A stretch of 64,000 nt of DNA from CAYPAV01 sp964408805 (GCA_964408805.1 CAYPAV010000009.1:124001-188000), one strand, 5' to 3'; shown: positions 9,836 to 18,194, numbered from the stretch's first letter. Program-made: numbers and translations. Notes: a model not told the origin generated them from the letters alone.

Positions 9836-10960
9836 CTACCAGCCGTTGATCCGGTCCCATTCCTCGGTCACGGCGCCGTTCTCCAACACATGGTAGCAGT
9901 CGTAAGCGGCGGCCGTGATGCAGGCGTGATTGGGCAGAATACGCACCTTGGCGCCGATGGCCAGCCGATCGAACACGGCCTCGTCGGCGACCGGTACGAT
10001 CCCGTGCTCCTGGCTGACCGCGGTGACATAGAGCCCTTCATGGGGCGCCATTGAACTCGGATCGCAGACCTCCCCATAACCGACTTCCGGTCGATCCGCC
10101 ACGGCGCTGATATCCTTCGAAATCGCCAACGCGCCCGCATCAAGCAGCAGATGCCCCTTGTGTCGATTGTGGCCGATCACGCTGGCAAGGACCGAGAGGG
10201 CCAAATCATTCCGATCGCAGGCACCGCCCGAAAGCTGCTTCAAGTCGTTGAATACGAAAACGCCGGGTCGCATTTCGGTGACACCGGTCAAATCTCCCGC
10301 ATGGACCGCCGTCGGCGTGGAACCGCCGCTGACGACGGGGCAGGGCATGCCGCGGTCGCGAAGACGTTCGGCCGCCCGCACAATCCCGTCACGTTCGATG
10401 TCGGCGACCGTGCGAATGGCCTCGGGCGTGTGACAGGCGTAGGACTGGCCGGCATGGGTCAGGACACCTAGCAGATCGACGTTCGCGGTGCCATCCAACA
10501 GTTCCCCGATCTCGATCAATTCATCGCTCTCGGGCAGCAGGCCGGCGCGCCCGTCGCCCGTGTCGATCTCGATCAGTACCTTGAAGATGACATCGCCCGC
10601 CGCCGCGTGCGCGGCGATGGCGCGGGCCGCATCGATATTATCGGTGATGATCCGCAGGTCGGCGCTGTTTCCGATCAGCATCGCCGCTCGGTCGAGTTTG
10701 CCCGGCGCCATTCCGACCGCATAGGTAATGTCGGAGAATCCGTGGGTGTGGAAATACTCAGCCTCCGCCAAAGTCGAGACCGTGATACCAACCGCCCCGC
10801 CCTCCCGCGCGAGTGCCGCGACCTTGGCGGATTTGGCGGTTTTCAAATGCGGGCGAAGCGTCACGCCTCGGTCGGACATGCGGGCCTGCATGACATCGAG
10901 ATTGCGCTGCAGGGTAGCTCTATCGAGGATCAGCGCCGGCGTTTGAATGGAATCGAACAT
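9836..10960 (-). CDS. D-threonine aldolase / D-serine dehydratase-type PLP enzyme
   Basis: 374-residue fold-type III PLP enzyme. The N-terminal alanine-racemase-like barrel contains the Schiff-base Lys in RPHLKTAKSA (around residue 41). The C-terminal domain carries the metal-binding His-x-Cys (PNHACITAAAYDCYHVL) diagnostic of the D-threonine aldolase / D-3-hydroxyaspartate family. It cleaves or dehydrates a D-beta-hydroxy amino acid; which one cannot be said. It precedes the M20 amidohydrolase on the same strand and diverges from pepM. Confidence 0.88.
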   Translation of the reverse strand: MFDSIQTPALILDRATLQRNLDVMQARMSDRGVTLRPHLKTAKSAKVAALAREGGAVGITVSTLAEAEYFHTHGFSDITYAVGMAPGKLDRAAMLIGNSADLRIITDNIDAARAIAAHAAAGDVIFKVLIEIDTGDGRAGLLPESDELIEIGELLDGTANVDLLGVLTHAGQSYACHTPEAIRTVADIERDGIVRAAERLRDRGMPCPVVSGGSTPTAVHAGDLTGVTEMRPGVFVFNDLKQLSGGACDRNDLALSVLASVIGHNRHKGHLLLDAGALAISKDISAVADRPEVGYGEVCDPSSMAPHEGLYVTAVSQEHGIVPVADEAVFDRLAIGAKVRILPNHACITAAAYDCYHVLENGAVTEEWDRINGW

Positions 10961-11095
10961 TCCCGTCTTCTCCAGGATCCGAGGAAGCTCCGGTGGTCGG
11001 TATCTCTATGTGGCAAAATGCCTGCTTGCAAATTACCGCAAGAGGGAAGAGTTTACCGCGCATTCGGGGAAGGGACAGTAACAGTAGGGACGATC

Positions 11096-12745
11096 ATGGC
11101 ACATCCCGTCGTTAAATTTCCGGGCGGCGAACCCGCGCCCGTCAAGAAAACCACCCAGTTCAAGGACCTCCTGACGTCGCCTGAATTGAACTTCATCATG
11201 GAGGCACATAACGGCCTCTCGGCGAAGATCGTGGAAGAGACCGGATTCAGCGGCGTTTGGGCGTCGGGTCTCTCGATGTCGACGGCGCTCGGCGTGCGCG
11301 ACAGCAACGAAGCTTCCTGGACCCAGGTGCTCGAGGTGCTGGAGTTCATGTCAGACGCGACGCGCATCCCGATCCTGGTCGATGCCGATACCGGTTATGG
11401 AAATTTCAACAATTTCCGCCGCCTGGTGCGAAAGCTCGGCCAGCGCGACATTGCCGCGGTCTGCATCGAGGACAAGCTGTTCCCGAAGACCAATTCCTTC
11501 CTCGGCCAGAACCAGCCGCTCGCCGACATGGATGAGTTCACCGGCAAGATCAAGGCCGGTAAGGACGTGCAGCCGGACGAAGACTTCTCGATCATTGCGC
11601 GCGTGGAAGCGCTGATCGCGGGTTGGGGCCTCGACGAGGCGCTGCGACGGGCCGAGGCCTATCACGAAGCGGGCGCCGACGGCATTCTCATCCACTCCAA
11701 GATTTCCGTTGCCGACGAGATCCTGGCCTTCTGCAAGGAGTGGGACAACCGCTGCCCGGTCGTCATCGTGCCAACGAAATATTACGCCACGCCGACCCAA
11801 CAATATCGCGATGCCAAGATCGCGCTGATCATCTGGGCCAATCACAACCTCCGCGCCGCCATGAAGGGCATGCGCGAGACCAGCCGGCAGATCTTCGAGG
11901 AAGAGACCTTGATCAATGTCGAGGAAACGGTGACGCGTCTGCCGGACGTCTTCGAGATCGCCGGCAACGACGAGTTGGCCGATGCGGAGGATCGCTATCT
12001 CGCTTCACGCGCCGAAACCAAGGCGGTCGTGCTTGCCGCGTCGCGGGGGCGGGCACTCGAGGATCTGACCGTCGATCGCCCGAAATGCATGGTTGATGTC
12101 CGCGGTCAGCCTTTGTTGCAGCGCCTTGTCGGTTCGTTCAACGATGCCGGTGTCCGCGAAATCACCGTGGTCACGGGCTACAAGGCCGATGCGGTCGATT
12201 TCCCCGGAATTGACAAGGTCAAGAACGATGCCTTCGAGTCGACCGGGGAGGCCGCTTCCCTCGCATGCGCGCTCGACGCTTTGGAGGGCGGCAGCATCGT
12301 CAGCTACGGCGATATCATGTTCCGCAGTTATATCTTGAACCAGATGTTCGATACCGAAGCGGATATCACGCTGGCGGTCGATGCGACCTGGAAGGAGCAG
12401 CGCCAGGAGGCGCCGAAACGGACAGCCGATCTCGTTAGCTGTTCCGCCGCCTATACGGGCGATTATTTGGACGAGCGTGACGCCACGGTGACGCGTGTCG
12501 ACAGCGCGATGACGGCGGCCGACGGCGAATGGATCGGGCTGATGCGGCTTAGCACGGAAGGTGCCCGTTTGGTTCGCGAAGAGATCGAGGCCATGCGGGC
12601 CGAAGGTTCGTTGGACAAAGCGAGCATTCCGGACCTCCTCAATCGTTTGATCGATGCCGGCGCCAAGCCCGAGGTCGTCTACATCACCGGGCATTGGCTC
12701 GACGTCAACGATGCCTTCGATCTTGCCCGCGCGCGGAACTTCTGA
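11096..12745 (+). CDS. pepM: Phosphoenolpyruvate mutase fused to a nucleotidyltransferase
   Basis: 549-residue two-domain enzyme starting at the ATG at 11096 (GTAGGGA upstream); the open frame further upstream is antisense to the PLP enzyme. Residues ~1-300 are PEP mutase, which makes phosphonopyruvate, the first step of almost all C-P bond synthesis. The diagnostic EDKLFPKTNSF (EDKxxxxxNS) motif is present, with GYGNFNN and the DADTGYG metal loop. Residues ~305-549 are a nucleotidyltransferase (VVLAASRGRALEDLTVDRPKC and a YGDIMF metal motif), probably a CMP/NMP transferase for a phosphonate head group. It is followed after 13 bp by ppd. PEP mutase is secure; the NTase substrate is inferred. 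Confidence 0.93.
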   Translation: MAHPVVKFPGGEPAPVKKTTQFKDLLTSPELNFIMEAHNGLSAKIVEETGFSGVWASGLSMSTALGVRDSNEASWTQVLEVLEFMSDATRIPILVDADTGYGNFNNFRRLVRKLGQRDIAAVCIEDKLFPKTNSFLGQNQPLADMDEFTGKIKAGKDVQPDEDFSIIARVEALIAGWGLDEALRRAEAYHEAGADGILIHSKISVADEILAFCKEWDNRCPVVIVPTKYYATPTQQYRDAKIALIIWANHNLRAAMKGMRETSRQIFEEETLINVEETVTRLPDVFEIAGNDELADAEDRYLASRAETKAVVLAASRGRALEDLTVDRPKCMVDVRGQPLLQRLVGSFNDAGVREITVVTGYKADAVDFPGIDKVKNDAFESTGEAASLACALDALEGGSIVSYGDIMFRSYILNQMFDTEADITLAVDATWKEQRQEAPKRTADLVSCSAAYTGDYLDERDATVTRVDSAMTAADGEWIGLMRLSTEGARLVREEIEAMRAEGSLDKASIPDLLNRLIDAGAKPEVVYITGHWLDVNDAFDLARARNF

Positions 12746-12758
12746 CGGCGCGGGCCGC

Positions 12759-13901
12759 ATGCTCCAAGCGGACACTTTGCTCGAAGCCGCGAAATCCCGC
12801 GGCTTCGATTTTTTCACGGGTGTTCCGTGTTCGTTTCTGACGCCGATCATCAACCAGGCGATCAGCGATCGCGGTACCGAATATGTCGGTGCCACCAGCG
12901 AGGGGGAGGCCGTTGCGATTGCGTCGGGCGCTTGGCTGGCGGGACGAGGCACGGTCGTCATGTGCCAGAACTCCGGGCTCGGCAACACGATCAATCCGCT
13001 GACGTCGCTCAATTTCCCCTTCCGCATTCCAACCTTGATGTTCGTCACATGGCGCGGCCAGCCGGGCCTGAGCGACGAGCCCCAGCACGAATTAATGGGG
13101 GAAATAACCGACCTCCTGATCCGGGATATCCGAGTCGGATGTAATCAACTGCCGGAAAATGAAGACGACCTCGCACCGGCGCTCGACATGGCGAAGCATG
13201 AGATGGCCGAGAGCGATCTCCCCTACGCTTTCATCGTGGCCAAGGGATCGGTGGCCGATGCCGAGTTGGATGAAGCGCCGCTGGGGCCAAGAGCGGCCGG
13301 CCTTTACCGGAACCTGTCCCGGGGCGGCGATCGGGCGACGCGTTTTCAGACATTGGAGCGTGTTTTGGAAGCGGTACCCGAGGCAGCGGCGCTAATTGCC
13401 ACGACGGGGAAGTGCGGGCGTGAGCTCTTCACCCTCGCGGATCGTCCGCAACATCTCTATCAGGTGGGCTCCATGGGATGCGCAAGCTCGATGGGCCTCG
13501 GCGTGGCGTTGAATGTCGACCGGCCGGTCGTCGTGCTGGATGGCGATGGGGCCGCTTTGATGAAGATGGGAACGCTCGCCACCGTCGGCTACCAACAGCC
13601 TGAAAACCTGATCCATGTCGTTCTCGACAACGGCGTCCATGACTCGACGGGCGGACAGGCGACCGTATCTGCCCTGGTGGATTTCGCTCGGGTAGCACTT
13701 GCTTGCGGTTATCGTACGGGCACGATTTGTGACGATCAGGAGGGTTTCGCCGATGCCTTCAAGGCAGCACTTTCGGGGCCGGGGCCGCATCTCATCCACA
13801 CCCGAATTGCACCCGGCAGTCTGAAGGAACTCGGACGTCCGACGGTCAAACCGCCCGAGGTTGCACGGCGATTCCGCGATTTCCTGACGGCGGGACCATG
13901 A
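12759..13901 (+). CDS. ppd: Phosphonopyruvate decarboxylase
   Basis: 380-residue thiamine-diphosphate enzyme that pulls the unfavourable PEP mutase reaction by decarboxylating phosphonopyruvate to phosphonoacetaldehyde. The N-terminal domain opens FDFFTGVPCSFLTP with the TPP-activating Glu in VGATSEGEAVAIASGAWL. The C-terminal TPP/Mg motif is VLDGDGAALMKMG...LDNG. The ATG at 12759 is chosen because it gives the normal family N-terminus 13 bp after pepM. A terminator-like hairpin lies inside its first codons (separate entry). No 2-AEP transaminase follows, so the next step toward a phosphonate must be encoded elsewhere. Confidence 0.93.
   Translation: MLQADTLLEAAKSRGFDFFTGVPCSFLTPIINQAISDRGTEYVGATSEGEAVAIASGAWLAGRGTVVMCQNSGLGNTINPLTSLNFPFRIPTLMFVTWRGQPGLSDEPQHELMGEITDLLIRDIRVGCNQLPENEDDLAPALDMAKHEMAESDLPYAFIVAKGSVADAELDEAPLGPRAAGLYRNLSRGGDRATRFQTLERVLEAVPEAAALIATTGKCGRELFTLADRPQHLYQVGSMGCASSMGLGVALNVDRPVVVLDGDGAALMKMGTLATVGYQQPENLIHVVLDNGVHDSTGGQATVSALVDFARVALACGYRTGTICDDQEGFADAFKAALSGPGPHLIHTRIAPGSLKELGRPTVKPPEVARRFRDFLTAGP
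12781..12814 (+). terminator. Intrinsic-terminator-like hairpin inside the start of ppd
   Basis: An 11-bp perfect stem TCGAAGCCGCG / CGCGGCTTCGA (12781-12791 with 12798-12808) has a 6-nt loop and is followed directly by a TTTTTT run (12809-12814). It lies at codons 8-19 of ppd, just downstream of pepM. The structure fits a Rho-independent terminator or attenuator, but it could be a chance product of codon choice. Confidence 0.5.
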
Positions 13902-14071
13902 CCATGGACGTTCTCGCGCAAGACGTGGATCAAGCGCTCGAGAATGCGGGCCTCTCTGGCCTCTGCCGCGACGGTCAAATCGAGCTGGCCGCGGAAGTGG
14001 TGCGCGCGCGTCATCCGGAATGGAATGCCGATCAAGTTACCGATTTTATCGAAGCGCGCCTGACGAATTGA
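13898..14071 (+). CDS. 57-aa protein translationally coupled to ppd
   Basis: Small frame whose ATG overlaps the ppd stop (ATGA at 13898-13901). The product begins MTMDVLAQDVDQALENAG and ends DQVTDFIEARLTN. It is acidic, predicted mainly helical, and has no membrane segment or cysteine motif beyond a single Cys. I recognise no family. The 4-bp overlap with ppd and normal codon use argue that it is translated and works with the phosphonate cassette, perhaps as a small accessory or acyl-carrier-like partner; it lacks a phosphopantetheine DSL motif. Confidence 0.6.
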   Translation: MTMDVLAQDVDQALENAGLSGLCRDGQIELAAEVVRARHPEWNADQVTDFIEARLTN

Positions 14072-14129
14072 CGGACCGCGCCGGGACCGTCATTTTGAGA
14101 GTCACGATATTCGCGACGGAGCCTTCTTG

Positions 14130-14318
14130 ATGCCGGACGATTCGCAAACCCCTCAGCAAAAACGCAAAGTTTATCTGGTCGCATTCTTTATCGCTTTCGG
14201 GATCGACTATCTTCTTTCGTTGTCACGGGGCGGCGGCTACAAACCGACGACGATTGGCCTCGCGGTGATGATCACCGCCGTCCTGTTTTTTGTTTACTCG
14301 CTCATTCGAAATCGCTGA
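14130..14318 (+). CDS. Small two-helix membrane protein
   Basis: 62 residues from the ATG at 14130. A polar N-terminus (MPDDSQTPQQKRK) is followed by two hydrophobic helices (VYLVAFFIAFGIDYLLSL and TIGLAVMITAVLFFVYSLI) separated by an SRGGGYKPTT loop, and it ends in IRNR. Basic residues flank the helices on one side. No family is recognised. It stands 58 bp after the small phosphonate-linked ORF and 77 bp before the glutaredoxin-DinB gene, so its operon membership is unclear. Confidence 0.6.
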   Translation: MPDDSQTPQQKRKVYLVAFFIAFGIDYLLSLSRGGGYKPTTIGLAVMITAVLFFVYSLIRNR

Positions 14319-14371
14319 AACTTGTTAGGCGGCTCGACGAGCGGCTAAGATTGGCTGAATTGACGCATGAT

Positions 14372-16075
14372 TCAAGAAGAGGGAGGACGGCCATCATGAG
14401 CGACATCATTCGTGTGTTTTGGCAGCCTGGGTGAACCAGCTGTCTTAGAGCGAAAGAGTTTCTTTCGTCCCAAAATATCGAACATGAATCGGTCAACGTG
14501 CACGGCAACGCGGACGGCATAGCGCTGTTGCGAAGTCTTGGCGCGCGTTCGGTTCCCATCGTCTCGAGGGGTGACGAGTTCGTCTTTGCCCAATCGATCG
14601 GCGATGTCGCCGAGTTTCTCGGGATCGAGGTGGACACCAGTCCACAGCTGTCGCCGGAGCAACTCATCGGAAAGCTGGAGATGATCCTCGCCGCGGCGGC
14701 GCGGCATATTCGCCAAATCCCGGACGATCGTCTCGATCAGAAGCTTATGGACAGGGACCGAACCTACCGTGAATTGACCTACCATATCTTTCGAATCGCG
14801 GAGGCCCTTCTCGATGTCGCCGGCGGCGAATTGCTGACCTACAGCTATTATACCGACAACCCGCCCGACGAAATTCAGACGGTGGCGCAGATCGGCGAAT
14901 ACGGCGACGGCGTTCGCGCCAGGGTGACCGAATGGTGGGCTGGTCTCGAGGACAAATCCTGCCGGCAGACCGCGAATACCTATTTCGGCGAAAAACCCCT
15001 GCACGAAGTCTTGGAGCGATCGACCTGGCATTGTGCCCAGCACGTCCGGCAGATTTGCATGGCGCTTGAGGAGTTCATGGGAATCACGCCGGATCAACCG
15101 CTCACCATGACTGATTTCGAGGGACTTCCCATTCCGGAGAAGGTCTGGGACGACTGAGCATCTAGGCGAATCCCTGCTCAATTCCTCGAACCCGTCGGAA
15201 AGGACGTTGCCGTCGTCATCCACCACGCTCAAACCCTTGGGCGGGTTGTTGGCTTCGAACCGGCCCGCCTGCTCGATTCGAGCGACGCTATCGTGGACCT
15301 GGTCCGAGATACGGATCGTGCGCTTCTTGTTGGCGCGGCGGTCCATGCCGGGCGTCTTCGGATCGGTTGCCGGGTTTCGTCCCGCTTTGGCCGCGTCCAC
15401 GCCCGCCAGATCGAAGGCAAGACCGGCCGCTTCGGCTTGTCGATACATCCAATAGAGAGTGATATCCGAGAGCCCCTCATTGTCGTTGCCGCCGCCTATG
15501 TCTGAATGATAGCCCCGAAACCAAACCTCTTGAATATCGATGAGATCGCGATCGCTGAATTTGTCCTGTGTCGCCCGGGTCAGCGGGAACATGAAGCGCC
15601 GCTCGTCGAGCGACATGGCGTGACGGCAGGTTTCGACATTGCTCGGCACGGTGAGCTCGTATCCCAAATTGATATTGTTCCCGGGTAGACCAAACGACGC
15701 GACCGTATCCCAAAGACCGAGAAAGCGGATCGCGGGTGCGGCTTCGCCGTTGACGCCGTCGTCATGGATATCATTGGCGAATTCGAGGGCCAGCGCGGCA
15801 CCCCGACTGAAGCCAATGATGTCGATCTCGCGGTGGCCCGCCTTGAAATTGGCTTCCAGCTGATCCCGCGCCTCGTTGATGCGGTCGTGACCGCCAGCGC
15901 CCATTATCCCGCCGAAAATGGTGCCGAGCAGGGAGAAACGGGTTCCGACGCCCGAGACATAGAAATTACCGTCGGCTTCGTCGATATGAGCTTTGCTGAA
16001 CTTATTGACGTTCGTGTTCTCGCCGTCGCTCGGATTATCTTCGTTTCCGGTTCCATCGAATGCATAAAGCGGCAT
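14372..16075 (-). CDS. DUF2235 alpha/beta-hydrolase-like protein with antisense C-terminal extension
   Basis: Residues 1-~300 are a DUF2235 (T6SS phospholipase-like) hydrolase. It opens YAFDGTGNEDN, has the nucleophile elbow GFSRGAALA near residue 92, an AIRFLGLWDTVASFG strand, and WFRGYHSDIGGGND with the expected Asp/His. There is no signal peptide. The family domain ends near 15170, but no stop occurs there and the frame runs a further ~260 codons antisense to the glutaredoxin-DinB gene. A TAG exists one frame away at about 15165, so a small indel may have removed the native stop. The functional part is probably only 15158-16075. Confidence 0.6.
   Translation of the reverse strand: MPLYAFDGTGNEDNPSDGENTNVNKFSKAHIDEADGNFYVSGVGTRFSLLGTIFGGIMGAGGHDRINEARDQLEANFKAGHREIDIIGFSRGAALALEFANDIHDDGVNGEAAPAIRFLGLWDTVASFGLPGNNINLGYELTVPSNVETCRHAMSLDERRFMFPLTRATQDKFSDRDLIDIQEVWFRGYHSDIGGGNDNEGLSDITLYWMYRQAEAAGLAFDLAGVDAAKAGRNPATDPKTPGMDRRANKKRTIRISDQVHDSVARIEQAGRFEANNPPKGLSVVDDDGNVLSDGFEELSRDSPRCSVVPDLLRNGKSLEISHGERLIRRDSHELLKRHANLPDVLGTMPGRSLQDFVQGFFAEIGIRGLPAGFVLETSPPFGHPGANAVAVFADLRHRLNFVGRVVGIIAVGQQFAAGDIEKGLRDSKDMVGQFTVGSVPVHKLLIETIVRDLANMPRRRGEDHLQLSDELLRRQLWTGVHLDPEKLGDIADRLGKDELVTPRDDGNRTRAKTSQQRYAVRVAVHVDRFMFDILGRKKLFRSKTAGSPRLPKHTNDVAHDGRPPSS
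14396..15157 (+). CDS. Glutaredoxin-DinB fusion, candidate selenoprotein (in-frame TGA at 14432)
   Basis: 253 residues if the TGA at 14432-14434 is read as selenocysteine. The frame starts at the ATG at 14396 behind a strong GGGAGG Shine-Dalgarno. Residues 1-80 are glutaredoxin-like: MSDIIRVFWQPG, then TGA, then TSC, so the redox motif is U-T-S-C in place of C-T-S-C. The cis-Pro strand GARSVPIVSRGDEFVFAQ follows. Residues ~95-235 are a DinB-like four-helix bundle with His residues (TYHIF, TWHCAQHVRQI). The frame is otherwise open with normal codon use on both sides of the TGA, and a SECIS-like hairpin follows it. If it is not Sec, the first 12 codons are lost and translation could restart at 14498. 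A nonsense mutation is the alternative. Confidence 0.72.
14432..14467 (+). promoter_or_regulatory. Putative bacterial SECIS element (UGA plus hairpin)
   Basis: From the UGA at 14432, 23 nt lead to a hairpin with a perfect 7-bp stem CGAAAGA (14451-14457) / TCTTTCG (14461-14467) and a GTT apical loop. A short stem, a G as first loop base and a UGA-to-loop spacing of 16-37 nt are the published features of bacterial SECIS elements that bind SelB. All three are met by direct count. SelB binding itself is inference. Confidence 0.6.
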
Positions 16076-16528
16076 GTCGCTCTCCCATTACCTTGATTTG
16101 GATTGCGGACAGCGCTTGGAATTAATTTATACTTTTTATAACTTTTCCCAAACGCAATTATATTTTTGAGACATTAAGCAACTCTGACGGTTAATGAAAT
16201 ATAAATTTCACGGTATATGAGATATCCAGAGATCCTTCGGTCGCGGATTTTTAATTCCGGCGACGAAATTTTAGGTTCTCGATGGATTGCACTGCTTAAT
16301 CGGTCCGCGATTGCGAAGCGTTCGCAAGTAAACACTACATAAGTAAGAATAATGGATCGAAAATCATCAAATCGGCCAATATTATTCAAAGTATTAACCA
16401 TGCCTTTACTTCTTGCGCCTATCTTCCCGATAGAGAGGCGCGAGGGACTGTGCTTCACGAAACAGTCGTCGGAAATATTAACCGAGATTGCCCCGAATGA
16501 ATTCGAACCGGTAAGTCGGGAGGTTTTT
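16076..16528. other. AT-rich intergenic region between DUF2235 and the PAS gene
   Basis: About 450 bp clearly richer in A/T than its surroundings, with several AATTTTA/TATATTTTT tracts. I see no convincing gene, RNA or repeat. It should hold the divergent promoters of the DUF2235 and PAS/chemoreceptor genes. An upstream in-frame ATG for the PAS protein at 16352 is not favoured because the strong GGGAGG lies before 16529. Confidence 0.5.
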
Positions 16529-17050
16529 ATGCAGTACACGGGAAACGAGGTCTTTTTTGACCGCAATGATCTGATCGTTAGCAAGACAGATCTGAAAGGC
16601 CGAATCACCTATGCCAACCACACCTTCTTGGAGGTGGCAGGGTACGAAGAATCCGAGGTAATGGGTCAGCCGCACAATATGATCCGAAACCCGAATATGC
16701 CGCGCGCAGTATTCGAATTGTTGTGGCAGACCATCGCGAAGGGCGAGGAGATTTTCGCCTATGTCGTCAATTCGGCTCAGTCGGGCGATCACTATTGGGT
16801 CATTGCGCATGTGACGCCAAGCCTGGAGAACGGAAGTGTCGTCGGTTATCACTCCACCCGCCGGGTCCCTAATCCTCAGACGATCAAATCAGTGATCGAA
16901 CCATTGTATGGTCAGCTGAAATCGATCGAGGACAAGAATCCGAACAAGAAGGACGGTACGCAAGAGTCCTTTGACGCGCTGGTGAGCATATTGGGCGACA
17001 AGGGCGTCAGCTATAACGAATTGATTGCCAGCTTAGCGAAGGATGACTGA
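16529..17050 (+). CDS. PAS-domain sensor (Aer-like N-terminal half)
   Basis: 173-residue soluble PAS protein. The start at 16529 follows GGGAGGTTTTT. The sequence MQYTGNEVFFDRNDLIVSKTD and DLKGRITYANHTFLEVAGY matches the Aer-type PAS, which commonly holds FAD and senses redox or oxygen; the MIRNPNMPRAVF segment is also typical of Aer. The C-terminal ~50 residues are a helical linker. Its stop overlaps the next gene, a receptor without its own sensor domain, so the two proteins probably form a split Aer-type receptor. Confidence 0.85.
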   Translation: MQYTGNEVFFDRNDLIVSKTDLKGRITYANHTFLEVAGYEESEVMGQPHNMIRNPNMPRAVFELLWQTIAKGEEIFAYVVNSAQSGDHYWVIAHVTPSLENGSVVGYHSTRRVPNPQTIKSVIEPLYGQLKSIEDKNPNKKDGTQESFDALVSILGDKGVSYNELIASLAKDD

Positions 17051-18194
17051 GATGTTTGGAAAGACAAGCCAAGTCCAAAGTCAAACCAGCCCCAAGACGG
17101 CCTCGGGCGCCATCGATTCGGAGACACTTCAGCAGATGCTGAGCGTCATTGAGGAAGTTTGTCAGGGAAATTTCGAATCCCGAATAACGGATATCGCCAC
17201 CGAAGAGGGCGTGGAGCGCTCGCTTTGTCTCCGAATCAACGAACTGATCGATCACGCCGATGCCTATGTCCGGGAATCGACGGCCTGCATGGGGTTCATT
17301 TCGCGGAATGAATATTTTCGGCGAATTGCGCCCCACGGGATGCTGGGCGCCTATGGCTATGCCGCGCAGGAGATCAATGCGGCAGCCGACGGCATCGAAG
17401 ATAAGATGGGCAAGTTTGCCGAGATGGTCGACGCCATTACCTCTGCGTCGACACAGCTCAACGCCAGCGCGCAATCCATGGGGGAAACCGCAAGTACGGT
17501 GAGTCATAAGTCTACGACGGTTGCCTCCGCGGCCGAGGAGGCGGGCGCCAACACGCAAACCGTCGCGACGGCCGCCGAGGAGTTGAGCGCCTCCATTCAG
17601 GAAATCGATCGTCAGGTTTCGGAAGCGGCGAGTATGGCCGGCAACGCCGTTGTCGAATCCGAGAAGGCCAATGACTTAGTCAACGGATTATCGGAAGCCT
17701 CGGCGCAAATCGAGCAGGTGGTCGGCCTGATCAATGATATCGCGGCACAGACAAACCTCCTGGCCTTGAACGCGACCATCGAGGCGGCCCGGGCCGGAGA
17801 TGCCGGGAAGGGTTTCGCCGTCGTCGCCAACGAGGTCAAATCCTTGGCAAGCCAAACCGCCAAAGCGACCGAAGATATCAAATCGCAGGTTAAGGAAATC
17901 CAAGAGGCGACTTCTTCGGCGGTTGATTCGATTGGCGATATCGGCAAGACGATCAATTCGTTCAACGATGTTTCGACGAGCATTGCCTCCGCGGTCGAAC
18001 AGCAGGGCGCGGCGACACAGGAAATCGCCCGCAATGTTCAGGAAGCATCAAGCGGTGTGACCGAAGTGACGACCAACATCATGACCGTCAATCAGGACAT
18101 CTCCCAGGTCAGCGAAATCTCGAGTGAGGTGCTGTCCGTATCCAGCGAATTGGCATCTCAAGCGGACAGCCTGTCGCAGGCGTTAAGCAGTTAG
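17043..18194 (+). CDS. Soluble methyl-accepting chemotaxis protein
   Basis: 383 residues with no transmembrane segment or signal peptide. The N-terminal ~110 residues form a small helical region. The rest is the long coiled-coil receptor signalling domain, with the highly conserved hairpin tip DIAAQTNLLALNATIEAARA and GKGFAVVANEVKSLA. Methylation helices flank it. It couples to CheA/CheW. The ATG at 17043 overlaps the PAS stop by 8 bp; ATG 17052 is an alternative start. Pairing with the PAS protein suggests energy or redox taxis. Confidence 0.93.
   Translation: MTEMFGKTSQVQSQTSPKTASGAIDSETLQQMLSVIEEVCQGNFESRITDIATEEGVERSLCLRINELIDHADAYVRESTACMGFISRNEYFRRIAPHGMLGAYGYAAQEINAAADGIEDKMGKFAEMVDAITSASTQLNASAQSMGETASTVSHKSTTVASAAEEAGANTQTVATAAEELSASIQEIDRQVSEAASMAGNAVVESEKANDLVNGLSEASAQIEQVVGLINDIAAQTNLLALNATIEAARAGDAGKGFAVVANEVKSLASQTAKATEDIKSQVKEIQEATSSAVDSIGDIGKTINSFNDVSTSIASAVEQQGAATQEIARNVQEASSGVTEVTTNIMTVNQDISQVSEISSEVLSVSSELASQADSLSQALSS

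Noticed and set aside
14432..14434. TGA in the glutaredoxin-DinB gene as a plain nonsense mutation
   Set aside because: Possible, but its exact position at the redox Cys, the intact flanking frame and the hairpin at SECIS distance make selenocysteine the better reading. Kept as the stated alternative.
16352..16528. Longer start of the PAS protein at 16352
   Set aside because: The extra 59 residues are poorly conserved in style and come from the AT-rich spacer; a strong Shine-Dalgarno precedes 16529.
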